Assembly: GCF_003946305.1 (NCBI RefSeq)
Contig: NZ_RHNS01000010.1
Coordinates: 1 to 64,000 of the forward strand
Direction of reading: 5' to 3'
Source of the DNA: Lacticaseibacillus porcinae
Lineage (GTDB): Bacteria > Bacillota > Bacilli > Lactobacillales > Lactobacillaceae
DNA: 64,000 nt
The first letter of the stretch is position 1, and the number at the start of each line of letters is the position of its first letter. Below, piece by piece: positions 27,467 to 35,898 of this stretch. The notes under the pieces were generated by a model that had not been told where the DNA came from, did no database searches, and saw nothing but the letters and a program-made list of their open reading frames with translations. Made by a program: the position numbers and the translations under genes.

Positions 27467-28237
27467 TTATACCGCACGGCGGCGGAAGCTTAAGTAAGCG
27501 ATCAACGTAAATAATACGGTGTAGCCTAAGGTGCAGCCGATCATCACCGGCGTATCCAGCATCGTCAACGCGTGATAAGTTTTGGGATCAACGATTTGAT
27601 TGCCAGTCAGCAACATGGTGAAGGGATTCCACTTCAACCAGTGCCAACGTTGGACAAACATGATAATGATCTGTGCGGCGACTGCAGTGACGAAATACCC
27701 GATAAATCCGCAGGCGATCGCCGCGGCATTGGTTTTAAACCACGTTGCCATTAAAATCACCAAACTCAACAGCAACAACATCACGAGCATCGAGCCGCCA
27801 GTAGTCAATAAGTAATCGCGCCACAGCGGCATCGCGTTTGCAGTTTGCGTCCAGTCAAACTTGGGATTCACCACCATGGTCAAGCCACCAGTCATTGCTG
27901 TGGCAACGACTTGCAAACCGATCATTTGCATCAACAACACGATCAGCTTGCTGACAAACACTTGGCTGCGGTAATACTTGCGATAAAGCAGTTGCTTGAT
28001 GGTGCCATATTGAAATTCCATCGCGATCATCGAGGCAGCACTGGCAATCATGATGAAATCAACTAGGACCCCACCGATATAATTATTCATCACCAACATT
28101 TGCGTCCCGAAGAACTTCGGATAGCGCCATGACAATACCGCAAAGCCGATTTGGACGACCACCATGAACAATAAGGCAAACCAGGTGCCTTTTTTATGGT
28201 TGAGTTTATACAGTTCTTGTTTAATCAACGTCCCCAT
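27467..28237 (-). CDS. ABC-2 type transporter permease
   Basis: 256 aa with six predicted transmembrane helices; TLIKQELYKLNHKKGTWF is the cytoplasmic N-terminus typical of BcrB/LanF-like permeases. It pairs with the ATPase gene just upstream; stop and start share base 28,237. Such pairs often export or confer resistance to peptides or lipids, but no substrate is visible here. Confidence 0.87.
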   Translation of the reverse strand: MGTLIKQELYKLNHKKGTWFALLFMVVVQIGFAVLSWRYPKFFGTQMLVMNNYIGGVLVDFIMIASAASMIAMEFQYGTIKQLLYRKYYRSQVFVSKLIVLLMQMIGLQVVATAMTGGLTMVVNPKFDWTQTANAMPLWRDYLLTTGGSMLVMLLLLSLVILMATWFKTNAAAIACGFIGYFVTAVAAQIIIMFVQRWHWLKWNPFTMLLTGNQIVDPKTYHALTMLDTPVMIGCTLGYTVLFTLIAYLSFRRRAV

Positions 28238-29139
28238 CAGTGCACCTCCTGTTCCACTAAGTCCAAAAATGATTGTTCCAAGTCATGTTGTGCTTTGGTG
28301 ACATCTTGAACGGCAATACCTGCGTGTACTAAGGCGATCAGCGCAGCATTTAGCGTGGTCCGATCAGTTTGGGTGATCTGCAATTGACGATCCACCAAGT
28401 TCACTGGCACATGCGCCGCTTGCAACGCTGCGAATGCTTCGCGATCATTCACCGTTTGCACAATATATGTGGTCCCGCCAGCTTCAACAAGCGCTTGCAT
28501 CGTGCTTTGTTGAATAATATGGCCATGATTTAAGATCAACACATCATCAGCGACTTTTTCTAATTCTGACAAAATGTGACTGGAAATCAAGAAACTCGTG
28601 CCAGCTTTAGCTTGCGTGCGAATGATATCGCGCAAGTCTTTGACGGCTTGAGGATCGAGCCCATTCATTGGTTCATCTAAAATCACCAATTGTGGTTGAT
28701 CGACTAAGGCTTGCGCAATGCCAAGTTTTTGTTTCATCCCAAGCGAATAGGACTTCGCTGGTTTGTCGATATAGCTGGCCATCCCCATCACTTGAATGAT
28801 ATGAGCAATATGTTGTTTGCGTTGCTTCTTTGCGGCAAATAAGTTGAGATGTTGCCGCCCGGTCATGAAGGGATAAATACCAGGATACTCGATCAATGCC
28901 CCTACATGGCGTAAGGCTTGGTGTTTGGTGATGCTGACAGGTTGATCTGCGATTTGGATCTGACCGCCATCAGTGGGGATCAACCCTAAGATTGCCTTCA
29001 TGATAGTGCTTTTCCCTGCCCCGTTAGGCCCGACTAAGCCGACGACGTGCCCTGAAGCCACTGTGAAGTCGACGCCGTGTAAAACTTTTTTCTTGCCGAA
29101 AGTTTTGTTGAGCCCTGAAACTTTCAATAAAGCTTCCAT
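28237..29139 (-). CDS. ABC transporter ATPase (BcrA-like)
   Basis: 300 aa. Walker A GPNGAGKST near residue 37, signature YSLGMKQKLGIAQAL near 133 and Walker B LVILDEPMNGLDP. The C-terminal extension of about 85 aa is typical of BcrA/LanF-type exporters. Partner of the permease encoded directly downstream. RBS AGGA. A specific antimicrobial target cannot be deduced. Confidence 0.9.
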   Translation of the reverse strand: MEALLKVSGLNKTFGKKKVLHGVDFTVASGHVVGLVGPNGAGKSTIMKAILGLIPTDGGQIQIADQPVSITKHQALRHVGALIEYPGIYPFMTGRQHLNLFAAKKQRKQHIAHIIQVMGMASYIDKPAKSYSLGMKQKLGIAQALVDQPQLVILDEPMNGLDPQAVKDLRDIIRTQAKAGTSFLISSHILSELEKVADDVLILNHGHIIQQSTMQALVEAGGTTYIVQTVNDREAFAALQAAHVPVNLVDRQLQITQTDRTTLNAALIALVHAGIAVQDVTKAQHDLEQSFLDLVEQEVH

Positions 29140-29278
29140 AATAGTCCTCCGATCTGAACACGCTTAATATACCATGAAATGGCGATTTTTCCTCATGCTT
29201 CAGGCTGAAGTGAACACAAAATTTATCCCGACAGTGGTACAATGGCAACGTTTACTAAACTTTTTCGAGGTGAGCGTC

Positions 29279-30265
29279 ATGTACGAAGCAAATTCACAAC
29301 GTTATGATCACATGCAATATCGGCCAGTCGGCAATAGCGGCTTACATTTACCAGCGATCAGCCTAGGGTTATGGCATAATTTTGGCAGTGTCGATCCATT
29401 AAGCAACCAAAAAGCATTACTTGAATATGCCTTTGATCATGGGATCACCCATTTTGACTTAGCCAATAACTATGGCCCTGTGCCTGGTAGTGCAGAAAGT
29501 AACTTTGGCCGATTATTTCATGAGGAATTCGCCGCTTATCGCGATGAAATGATCATTTCTACCAAAGCTGGCTACCTAATGTGGCCTGGACCTTATGGAG
29601 AATGGGGGTCGCGTAAGCACTTGATCGCGTCATTAGATCAAAGTTTGCGACGGTTGCGGCTAGATTATGTCGATATTTTCTATCATCATCGTCCAGATCT
29701 CGATACACCGCTTGAAGAAACGGCCGAAACTCTTGCGCAAATCGTTCGCAGCGGCAAAGCATTATACATTGGGATCTCGAATTACCAGCCAGATGCCATG
29801 ATGAAAATGTCAGCATTGCTGCATGATTTACATGTACCATTCATCATTCAACAACAACGCTACAACATGTTTAATCGCGATCCGGAACATGGTTTGTTTC
29901 AAGCGCTTGAAGATCAACACCTCGGGGCGATCACCTTTAGTCCTTTGGCCCAAGGGTTGTTAAGCGATCGTTACTTGCATGGGATCCCTGAAGATTCACG
30001 CGCGGCGCGGCCTAGCAGTCCGTTTTTACAAGTGGATAAGGTCGAAGCGACGTTAGCAACGGTCAAAAAACTCAACATCATCGCCCAAAATCGTGGGCAA
30101 AGCTTAGCGGCGATGGCATTAGCCTGGAATTTGCGGCAACCAGTCGTGGCTAGCGTCTTAGTTGGTGCGTCGCGTACCAGTCAATTAGCCGCCAATCTCA
30201 AAGCTTTGGAACATTTAGCGTTCACAGCTGATGAATTAGCCCAAATCGATGCTGCTTTACAATAA
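29279..30265 (+). CDS. Aldo/keto reductase (YghZ-like)
   Basis: NADPH-dependent oxidoreductase with an (alpha/beta)8 barrel. Catalytic tetrad candidates: Asp in HFDLANNYG, Tyr in the same motif, Lys in ISTKAGYLMWPGPYG, His in FYHHRPD. The GPYGEWGSRK segment places it with YghZ, an L-glyceraldehyde-3-phosphate/methylglyoxal reductase family. The start at 29279 follows GAGGTGAGC; a longer frame from 29174 lacks an RBS. 328 aa. Monocistronic. Confidence 0.92.
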   Translation: MYEANSQRYDHMQYRPVGNSGLHLPAISLGLWHNFGSVDPLSNQKALLEYAFDHGITHFDLANNYGPVPGSAESNFGRLFHEEFAAYRDEMIISTKAGYLMWPGPYGEWGSRKHLIASLDQSLRRLRLDYVDIFYHHRPDLDTPLEETAETLAQIVRSGKALYIGISNYQPDAMMKMSALLHDLHVPFIIQQQRYNMFNRDPEHGLFQALEDQHLGAITFSPLAQGLLSDRYLHGIPEDSRAARPSSPFLQVDKVEATLATVKKLNIIAQNRGQSLAAMALAWNLRQPVVASVLVGASRTSQLAANLKALEHLAFTADELAQIDAALQ

Positions 30266-30344
30266 ATCGTCTTCGTCTAGCCGTTGTGCTAGGCATTTTT
30301 TTGCCTTTCGGGTAAACATTTACTCGTATTTGCAAAACTTACGC

Positions 30345-30435
30345 TTTACGTTTTACTAAAAAGAGTTATACTGTAACTAACCGGTTAGCTGCAATTCCAT
30401 TATTTCTGTTAGCGGTTTCAGCTTTAGCTGAAACC
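30345..30435 (+). promoter_or_regulatory. Promoter and 5' UTR hairpin of the small gene at 30,475
   Basis: -35 TTTACG (30345-30350), 16-base spacer, -10 TATACT (30367-30372). A perfect hairpin GGTTTCAGC/GCTGAAACC (30414-30435) lies in the leader with no T run, so it is more likely an mRNA structure than a terminator. Confidence 0.55.
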
Positions 30436-30474
30436 TAAATCAGTAAAAGTTTACCTGACACAAGGAGCACAATT

Positions 30475-30714
30475 ATGGCTAAAAGTGACAAAATCATCAT
30501 CGACCCAGAAACCTTCGCCCGCACGATCCTCGCAAGTAATCCCAAAGGCGCTGAAGAAGATAACCGCGTTTATATCAAACGGCAGTTGCGGTTGTATCTG
30601 GAAGCTTTGTTAATGATCCAAGACTTCAACAACCTTGAAAATACGCAATTTGATATCGCCAAAGAAGATCAACGGGCCAAGATCTTACAAAAAATCATGG
30701 AACATCGCTATTGA
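30475..30714 (+). CDS. Small unknown protein
   Basis: 79 aa, soluble, predicted largely helical (KIIIDPETFARTILASNPKG, then VYIKRQLRLYLEALLMIQDFNNLE). No recognised domain. Good RBS (AAGGAG), own promoter and terminator, and codon use like its neighbours, so it is probably real. It lies just upstream of a GPH-family symporter gene but with a terminator between. Confidence 0.72.
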   Translation: MAKSDKIIIDPETFARTILASNPKGAEEDNRVYIKRQLRLYLEALLMIQDFNNLENTQFDIAKEDQRAKILQKIMEHRY

Positions 30715-30721
30715 TCGTGAT

Positions 30722-30750
30722 GCCGGCAAAGCCATGCCGGTTCTCTTTTT
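30722..30750 (+). terminator. Terminator after the small gene
   Basis: GCCGGCA/TGCCGG hairpin followed by TTCTCTTTTT. Confidence 0.78.
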
Positions 30751-30759
30751 CCCGCAAAC

Positions 30760-30773
30760 TGTAAGCGCTCACT
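30760..30773 (+). promoter_or_regulatory. cre box upstream of the GPH symporter gene
   Basis: TGTAAGCGCTCACT fits TGNAANCGNWNNCW, 23 bases before the start codon. It predicts CcpA control. Confidence 0.68.
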
Positions 30774-30795
30774 GATACCGCTTTAGGAGGACCTT

Positions 30796-32274
30796 ATGAA
30801 ACATCTCAAGCAATATTCATCATATGCTTTCGGGGCTTTTGGGCATGATGCCTTTTACGCTACCTTATCGACTTATTTCATGTTGTTTGTCACTTCCCAA
30901 TTATTCAATACCGCTGACAAAGGCTTTAACACGCGCATGATCGGTTACGTCACAGTGATGATGACGGTGATCCGGATCGCTGAAATCGCCTGTGACCCTT
31001 TGATCGGCGGCGCCGTGGACAACACCCAAACGCGTTGGGGGAAATTCAAACCTTGGCTGTTAACTGGGGCAACGATCAGTTCCGTGATGTTGGTGTTGAT
31101 TTTCACCAATTTCGGCGGCTTAGCCACTAGCCAACCGATCGTTTATCTCGTGTTATTCGGTTTAGCTTTTGTCATTTTGGATATCTTCTACTCCTTTAAA
31201 GATATTTCGTTTTGGTCCATGCTGCCGGCATTGTCGACAGATTCTAAAGTCCGCGCACGCTTTGGGACGATCGGCCGCTTCGGCTCCACGTTAGGCGCGC
31301 AAGGCGTCCCGATCATCATTTATCCGTTGATCGTGTTCTTCTCTCAACAATTCTCCGGCACGCAAGGTAGCACCAAGACGCAAGCGGGTTGGACTGGCTT
31401 TGCTGTCGTCATTGGCTTGCTGTCATTGTTAGGGGCATTAGGCGTCGCTTTGGGCACCAAAGAAAAACAAAACCTTTTACGCAAAAACACTGAACACGTC
31501 CGCTTCCGTGATGTGTTTAAAGTGATCGGCCAAAACGATCAATTGATGTGGTTATCGTTAGCCTACTTCTTGTTTGCCATGAGTTATGTGGTGACGAACT
31601 CATTGACTGCTTACTACTTTACTTATGTGTTAGGGGCGTCTGACAAATTCTACTTAGTTGGCGTCATCACCGCGATTTTAGGGATCATTTCCGTGGTGTT
31701 ATTCCCAACTTTAGTCGCGATTTTACACCGCGAAAAGATCTTCGTTGGTGGCATTGCGATGATGTTTGTCGGCTACTTGTTGTTCTTATTAGCAGGCACG
31801 AACTTGACGATGGTACTGTTTGCCGTTGCGATTTTCTTCTTCCCTTACCCGATGATCTTCTTAGCTGCGTTAATGACGATCACTGACTCTGTAGAATATG
31901 GCCAATGGAAAAATGGTACCCGCAACGAATCTGTTACCCTTTCTGTTCGGCCTTTGATCGATAAACTTGCTGGTGCGATCGCCATGGGCGTGGTCGGCTT
32001 AGCTGCTGTGCATGCTGGTATGGTAGGCAATGCCAAGCCTTCTAGTATCACTGCAGGAGAATTGTTTACCTTCAAGTCCTACATGTTTTATATCCCAATG
32101 GTGATGTTGATCTTATCCGCATTGGTTTACACCTTCAAAGTCAAGCTTTCCGAAAAGCGCCACACCGAAATCGTTCGCGAATTGGAACGCAAACTCCGCG
32201 CTGAAGCCAAAGCTGACGTCGAAAGCGAACCTGTTGCTGACAGTCAACCAGACGCTGCACCAGAACAAGCTTAA
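30796..32274 (+). CDS. GPH-family sugar:cation symporter
   Basis: Major-facilitator-type membrane transporter of the glycoside-pentoside-hexuronide family (MelB/YicJ-like). It has about 12 hydrophobic helices, the DPLIGGAVDNTQTRWGKFKPW loop near residue 75 (DP..G...D.T..RWGK.RP signature) and SVEYGQWKNGTRNE near 365. At 492 aa it lacks the C-terminal IIA domain of LacS; the tail is instead a charged, acidic stretch. No glycosidase is adjacent, so the sugar is unknown. cre upstream. Confidence 0.9.
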   Translation: MKHLKQYSSYAFGAFGHDAFYATLSTYFMLFVTSQLFNTADKGFNTRMIGYVTVMMTVIRIAEIACDPLIGGAVDNTQTRWGKFKPWLLTGATISSVMLVLIFTNFGGLATSQPIVYLVLFGLAFVILDIFYSFKDISFWSMLPALSTDSKVRARFGTIGRFGSTLGAQGVPIIIYPLIVFFSQQFSGTQGSTKTQAGWTGFAVVIGLLSLLGALGVALGTKEKQNLLRKNTEHVRFRDVFKVIGQNDQLMWLSLAYFLFAMSYVVTNSLTAYYFTYVLGASDKFYLVGVITAILGIISVVLFPTLVAILHREKIFVGGIAMMFVGYLLFLLAGTNLTMVLFAVAIFFFPYPMIFLAALMTITDSVEYGQWKNGTRNESVTLSVRPLIDKLAGAIAMGVVGLAAVHAGMVGNAKPSSITAGELFTFKSYMFYIPMVMLILSALVYTFKVKLSEKRHTEIVRELERKLRAEAKADVESEPVADSQPDAAPEQA

Positions 32275-32279
32275 CTGTG

Positions 32280-32305
32280 AAAAGCCGCCTTGAGCGGCTT
32301 TTTTC
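32280..32305 (+). terminator. Terminator of the symporter gene
   Basis: AAAAGCCGC/GCGGCTTTTTT hairpin with T run just after the stop. Confidence 0.88.
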
Positions 32306-32335
32306 TTGACCGCAAAAACTTTTTCAAAAAAATGC

Positions 32336-32366
32336 TTGCCTTAGAGTCCACTCAAAGGCTTATGCT
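32336..32366 (+). promoter_or_regulatory. MerR-type promoter with operator in a 19-bp spacer
   Basis: -35 TTGCCT (32336-32341) and -10 TATGCT (32361-32366) are separated by 19 bp. The spacer region holds the dyad CCTTAGAGTCCACTCAAAGG (32339-32358). Overlong spacing with a central dyad is the hallmark of MerR-family activation, so the operon is probably controlled by its own first gene. Confidence 0.82.
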
Positions 32367-32387
32367 ACAGTCATGAGGAGGTGGCAC

Positions 32388-32828
32388 ATGACAACTTATC
32401 GCATCGGACAATTCGCCGCCAAAGTTGGTTTATCAGCTTATACCTTACGTTACTACGAGCAAGAAGGCTTGTTGATGCCGCATCGCGACGCCAATGATCA
32501 ACGCTATTACACCGAAGAAGATGTGAAGTGGTTGATTTTTATTTTGCATCTCAAAGGCACTGGTATGACGATGTCGCAGCTCAAAACTTATGTGAAGTTG
32601 CGGGCGCAAGGTGATGCCACCATTGATCAGCGGTTAACGTTACTTCATGATGTTGCTGACGAAGCACATGCACAGATCCGCGCCTTACAAAACAATCTGG
32701 CAGTTTTAGAACACAAAATCGATTGGTATCAAGGCAAAGTCGACGCCACGATCGCTGAAGACGAAAGCTTTGAAGCTTATCTCAATCGCCTTGATCAGGA
32801 GGAAAAACATGACCGAACAAATCTCTAA
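32388..32828 (+). CDS. MerR-family transcriptional regulator
   Basis: 146 aa. N-terminal winged HTH (YRIGQFAAKVGLSAYTLRYYEQEGLL, then RYYTEEDVKWL), then a coiled-coil dimerisation helix to about residue 120. No cysteine pair or other metal site is evident, so it is of the general stress/oxidoreductase-controlling subgroup. Start 32388 follows AGGAGG; an in-frame ATG at 32373 precedes that RBS. First gene of a four-gene operon, overlapping the cupin gene by 20 bases. Confidence 0.92.
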   Translation: MTTYRIGQFAAKVGLSAYTLRYYEQEGLLMPHRDANDQRYYTEEDVKWLIFILHLKGTGMTMSQLKTYVKLRAQGDATIDQRLTLLHDVADEAHAQIRALQNNLAVLEHKIDWYQGKVDATIAEDESFEAYLNRLDQEEKHDRTNL

Positions 32829-33210
32829 ACTTTATCCTAATGGCCCGCTTAACACAGCCTACGCGAAATATTTCACCGGCAACAGCTATTTACGGAACTT
32901 AATTGCTGATCCTGATATCAATGTCGGCGTCGGTGAAGTTAGCTTTGAGCCAGGTTGTCGCAATCATTGGCACATTCACCATAATGGCTATCAATTATTG
33001 ATCGTCACAGGCGGTGAGGGTTGGTATCAAGAAGCAGGCCAACCTGCTCGCAAATTACATGTCGGCGACACCGTCGTCACCAAAGATGGGGTTAAACACT
33101 GGCATGGCGCCACTAAAAACTCTTGGTTTAGCCACATCGCGATCACTGCCGGGACCCCTGAATGGTTAGAAGCGGTATCTGATTCTGATTACAACGCTTT
33201 GGAGGACTAA
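32809..33210 (+). CDS. Cupin-domain protein
   Basis: 133 aa small beta-barrel protein. Cupin motif 1 reads HWHIHHNGYQLLIVTGGEGW, with Gln in place of the usual Glu. Motif 2 reads GDTVVTKDGVKHWHGA, with a metal-binding His. Start 32809 with AGGAGG upstream lies inside the end of the MerR gene. The neighbouring carboxymuconolactone decarboxylase-like and reductase genes form a set common in lactobacilli; the substrate is not known. Confidence 0.9.
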   Translation: MTEQISKLYPNGPLNTAYAKYFTGNSYLRNLIADPDINVGVGEVSFEPGCRNHWHIHHNGYQLLIVTGGEGWYQEAGQPARKLHVGDTVVTKDGVKHWHGATKNSWFSHIAITAGTPEWLEAVSDSDYNALED

Positions 33211-33213
33211 AAA

Positions 33214-33537
33214 ATGAAAAAACAAACGGCAGGACGCGATCAACTGGGTGATTTTGCCCCAAAGTTCGCGGAACTCAATGATGATGTGTTATTTGGTGAA
33301 GTATGGTCACGTGAAAGTCAAATGTCACCGCGTGATCGTAGCTTGATCACTTGTTCAGCGTTAATGGCACAAGGCTTATTCCCACAATTAGAAGCTCACA
33401 TGAAAATCGCCAAACAAAATGGCGTCACCAAAGATGAAATGGTGGAACTCATCACCCATTTGGCCTTTTACTCAGGTTGGCCAAAAGCTTGGAGTGCTTT
33501 TGGCTTAGCGAAGAAAATCTATCAAACGGAGGACTAA
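33214..33537 (+). CDS. Carboxymuconolactone decarboxylase-family protein
   Basis: 107 aa all-helical protein: MSPRDRSLITCSALMAQGLFPQLEAHMKIAKQNGVTKDEMVELITHLAFYSGWPKAW. These are the conserved CMD segments with the H..IA...G motif. The AhpD CxxC is absent, so a thioredoxin-like peroxidase role is unlikely. Three bases after the cupin stop; RBS GGAGG in the intergenic stretch. Likely a partner of the cupin in an oxidoreductase/detoxification operon (inference). Confidence 0.9.
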   Translation: MKKQTAGRDQLGDFAPKFAELNDDVLFGEVWSRESQMSPRDRSLITCSALMAQGLFPQLEAHMKIAKQNGVTKDEMVELITHLAFYSGWPKAWSAFGLAKKIYQTED

Positions 33538-33538
33538 C

Positions 33539-34405
33539 ATGACGATTCACAATGAATTTTATTCCTTAAATAACGGCGTTAAGGTGCCTAAACTTGGGTT
33601 AGGGACATGGCTAGTCGATGATGACAAAGTCGATCGCCTCGTTGCAAACGCGATCAAAGCAGGCTATCGCCATATCGATACCGCGCAAGCTTACGGCAAT
33701 GAAGCTGGCGTTGGCCGCGGGATCAAGCAATCTGGCATCGCCCGCGATGATTTATTTATTACGACTAAACTCGCTGCCGAACATAAAGATTATGATTCCG
33801 CAGCAGCTGCGATCGATGAATCGTTGCGGAAATTAAACTTAGATCACATCGATTTAATGTTGATCCACGCCCCAGAACCTTGGGCGAACTTCCGTGATGG
33901 TGATCACTACTTTGAAGGCAATCAAGCCGCTTGGCACGCCTTGGAAGATGCCTACAAAGCAGGTAAGCTCCGTGCCATCGGAATCTCAAATTTCGAACCT
34001 GTCGACGTCCAAAATATTCTTGATCACAGCACCATCAAACCGCAAGTCAATCAAGTCTTAGCGCATATCGGCAATGTCCCCACTGATGTCATTGCATTTG
34101 ATGCCCAACATGACATTTTGACCGAAGCCCATTCTCCAGTTGCCCATGGTGCGATGATCAATGAACCCACGATCGTTGCTGTAGCGGCTAAATATGGCGT
34201 CTCAGTGCCGCAACTGGCGATCAAATACGACTTACAACTAAACTTATTACCGTTGCCTAAATCAAGCAGTATCGCGCATTTAACCGCAAATGCTGAGCTT
34301 GATTTCGCCATCAGCGATGCTGATATGGCAACACTGAATCAAATTCAATTCACCGATTATGGCGAAGACAAAGCTTTCCCTGTTTATGCTGGGAAAAAAG
34401 ACTAA
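33539..34405 (+). CDS. Aldo/keto reductase (2,5-diketogluconate reductase type)
   Basis: 288 aa NADPH-dependent reductase with catalytic Asp and Tyr in YRHIDTAQAYGNE, Lys in ITTKL and His in LMLIHAPEPW, all intact. The C-terminal cofactor site LPLPKSSS is present. One base after the CMD gene with AGGAGG-like RBS overlapping its end. Last gene of the MerR operon. Its stop overlaps the convergent DUF3800 gene by 4 bases and no terminator is visible between them. Confidence 0.93.
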   Translation: MTIHNEFYSLNNGVKVPKLGLGTWLVDDDKVDRLVANAIKAGYRHIDTAQAYGNEAGVGRGIKQSGIARDDLFITTKLAAEHKDYDSAAAAIDESLRKLNLDHIDLMLIHAPEPWANFRDGDHYFEGNQAAWHALEDAYKAGKLRAIGISNFEPVDVQNILDHSTIKPQVNQVLAHIGNVPTDVIAFDAQHDILTEAHSPVAHGAMINEPTIVAVAAKYGVSVPQLAIKYDLQLNLLPLPKSSSIAHLTANAELDFAISDADMATLNQIQFTDYGEDKAFPVYAGKKD

Positions 34406-35541
34406 CCACTTGCCAACACCTCAAACAACCACTGACAACTTGCTTCCAGACGGTCGATGATTTTGATCGATTGCTTAGCCATATTGGCCTGCGCATCAAG
34501 CAAGTCAGCATGGCTCAATAATATTGCCAAAATAGCCAACAGATCATACCAAGTTTCCAATGGGAGCTGGGCAATGGTTTGTTTGGCTTTTTTTGGTAAG
34601 CCAATGATGATCGGTTCAATTTGCCGTTTGGTGGTTAAAGCCAAAGGTAATGGCTGAACGGTGAGTTGTGTGACTTTTTCAACTAACGTATATAACCGTT
34701 TGAGTTGCCGCAATATGTTGTTGACTCCTTGAGGGCCATCGCTGATGCCTAGCAACTGACGCGTTAAACGTGCCTGTTCAGTAGGGGTTAAGGCCAAGGT
34801 TTTCACCCCATAAATTTGCAACTGCGCTGAAGTGAACTTCACTGCGCCGTTGGCAACAAAATCACTGCTTTGAATGCCTAATGATAATTTGGAATTTTTC
34901 TGGGTGATGATAATGTTCGGCACCATCACATAGTAAGGCACCAAATACGCTTGTAAGCTTTGCGCTGCGGCTTTAAAACTTCCGGGGATAAAGTCACTGC
35001 GTTCATCTAAAACCACGCGTACCGTCCCCACTAAGCGCTGTTGGGTAAAAATCGCCGCCAGTAATTGTAAATAAGGATGGAGCACTGCCAAACCAGCAGG
35101 ATAAAGCAACGGAATCGGCGGCATTTGGGCTAAACTCATAAACCGTTGGGCCGGATCAGCGACTAACGCTTGTAAAATCAACCGCACCGTATCATTTGGT
35201 TTGCTAACCGCTTTGCACTCTTTTTTAAGACTACGTTGATTGGGATACACCACTTCACGAAACACCTGCATCTCACGGTCTTCGCTTTTAACCAAGGTCG
35301 CACTCACATACATCTGCTCTGAACGTTTGGTAAAGCTTTCATCCAAGTATATCACCCATTGTTCTTGCGCTTGACGATGCTTGAGAAAAACCTCAAGTTT
35401 ACGTTTCGTCAACGCGCTTGGCATTTGATCGCACATTAGGCGTCGCAACGTTGCAGGGGCAATGCTGATCGCATCAGCCAAGGCTTTTTTAGACAGGTGA
35501 TCTTCGCTTAACAGGCGCTTCAACAAGTGCGCATAAACCAT
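34402..35541 (-). CDS. HTH-DUF3800 fusion protein
   Basis: 379 aa. Residues 1-55 look like a Cro/LacI-type DNA-binding region (LSKKALADAISIAPATLRRLM). Residues 60-230 resemble DUF3800, an RNase H-like fold of unproven function: WVIYLDES with Asp67 and Glu68, VVLDERSDF near 170, and LGIQSSDFVANGAVKF near 220, giving the spaced acidic residues expected of a metal-dependent nuclease-like site. The C-terminus is helical with no known domain. Stop overlaps the convergent reductase gene. It sits between housekeeping operons as a single gene with no RBS as strong as its neighbours. Function unknown. Confidence 0.68.
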   Translation of the reverse strand: MVYAHLLKRLLSEDHLSKKALADAISIAPATLRRLMCDQMPSALTKRKLEVFLKHRQAQEQWVIYLDESFTKRSEQMYVSATLVKSEDREMQVFREVVYPNQRSLKKECKAVSKPNDTVRLILQALVADPAQRFMSLAQMPPIPLLYPAGLAVLHPYLQLLAAIFTQQRLVGTVRVVLDERSDFIPGSFKAAAQSLQAYLVPYYVMVPNIIITQKNSKLSLGIQSSDFVANGAVKFTSAQLQIYGVKTLALTPTEQARLTRQLLGISDGPQGVNNILRQLKRLYTLVEKVTQLTVQPLPLALTTKRQIEPIIIGLPKKAKQTIAQLPLETWYDLLAILAILLSHADLLDAQANMAKQSIKIIDRLEASCQWLFEVLASG

Positions 35542-35636
35542 TCATCGGTCTCCTATAAACAACCAAATAGTCTCAAATCAACATTTTGATGGTAACAAAA
35601 AAGACCTACCATCATGGCAGGTCTTAGAAAACCAAA

Positions 35637-35873
35637 TTAGTCTTCCGCAACGAATGGAAGCAAACCCATAATCCGGGAACGCTTGATCGCAACAGTTAAC
35701 TTGCGTTGGTTCTTGGCGCTGGTGCCAGTCACACGACGAGGTAAAATCTTACCACGTTCGGAGATAAAGCGTTCCAACAAGTTTGTGTCTTTATAATCGA
35801 TATATTCGATATGGTTAGCGGCGATGAAGTCGACTTTGCGACGACGACGGCCACCACGGCGTTGTTGTGCCAT
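35637..35873 (-). CDS. rpsR: 30S ribosomal protein S18
   Basis: 78 aa basic protein beginning [50 protein letters not shown], the S18 core. Pairs with S6 on 16S rRNA helix 22. Start 35873 has AAAGGAG upstream. Last gene of rpsF-ssb-rpsR. The usual downstream gdpP/rplI/dnaC genes do not follow; the next gene is the DUF3800 protein. Confidence 0.97.
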   Translation of the reverse strand: MAQQRRGGRRRRKVDFIAANHIEYIDYKDTNLLERFISERGKILPRRVTGTSAKNQRKLTVAIKRSRIMGLLPFVAED

Positions 35874-35898
35874 GAATGTCACTCCTTTTCAAAAGATT

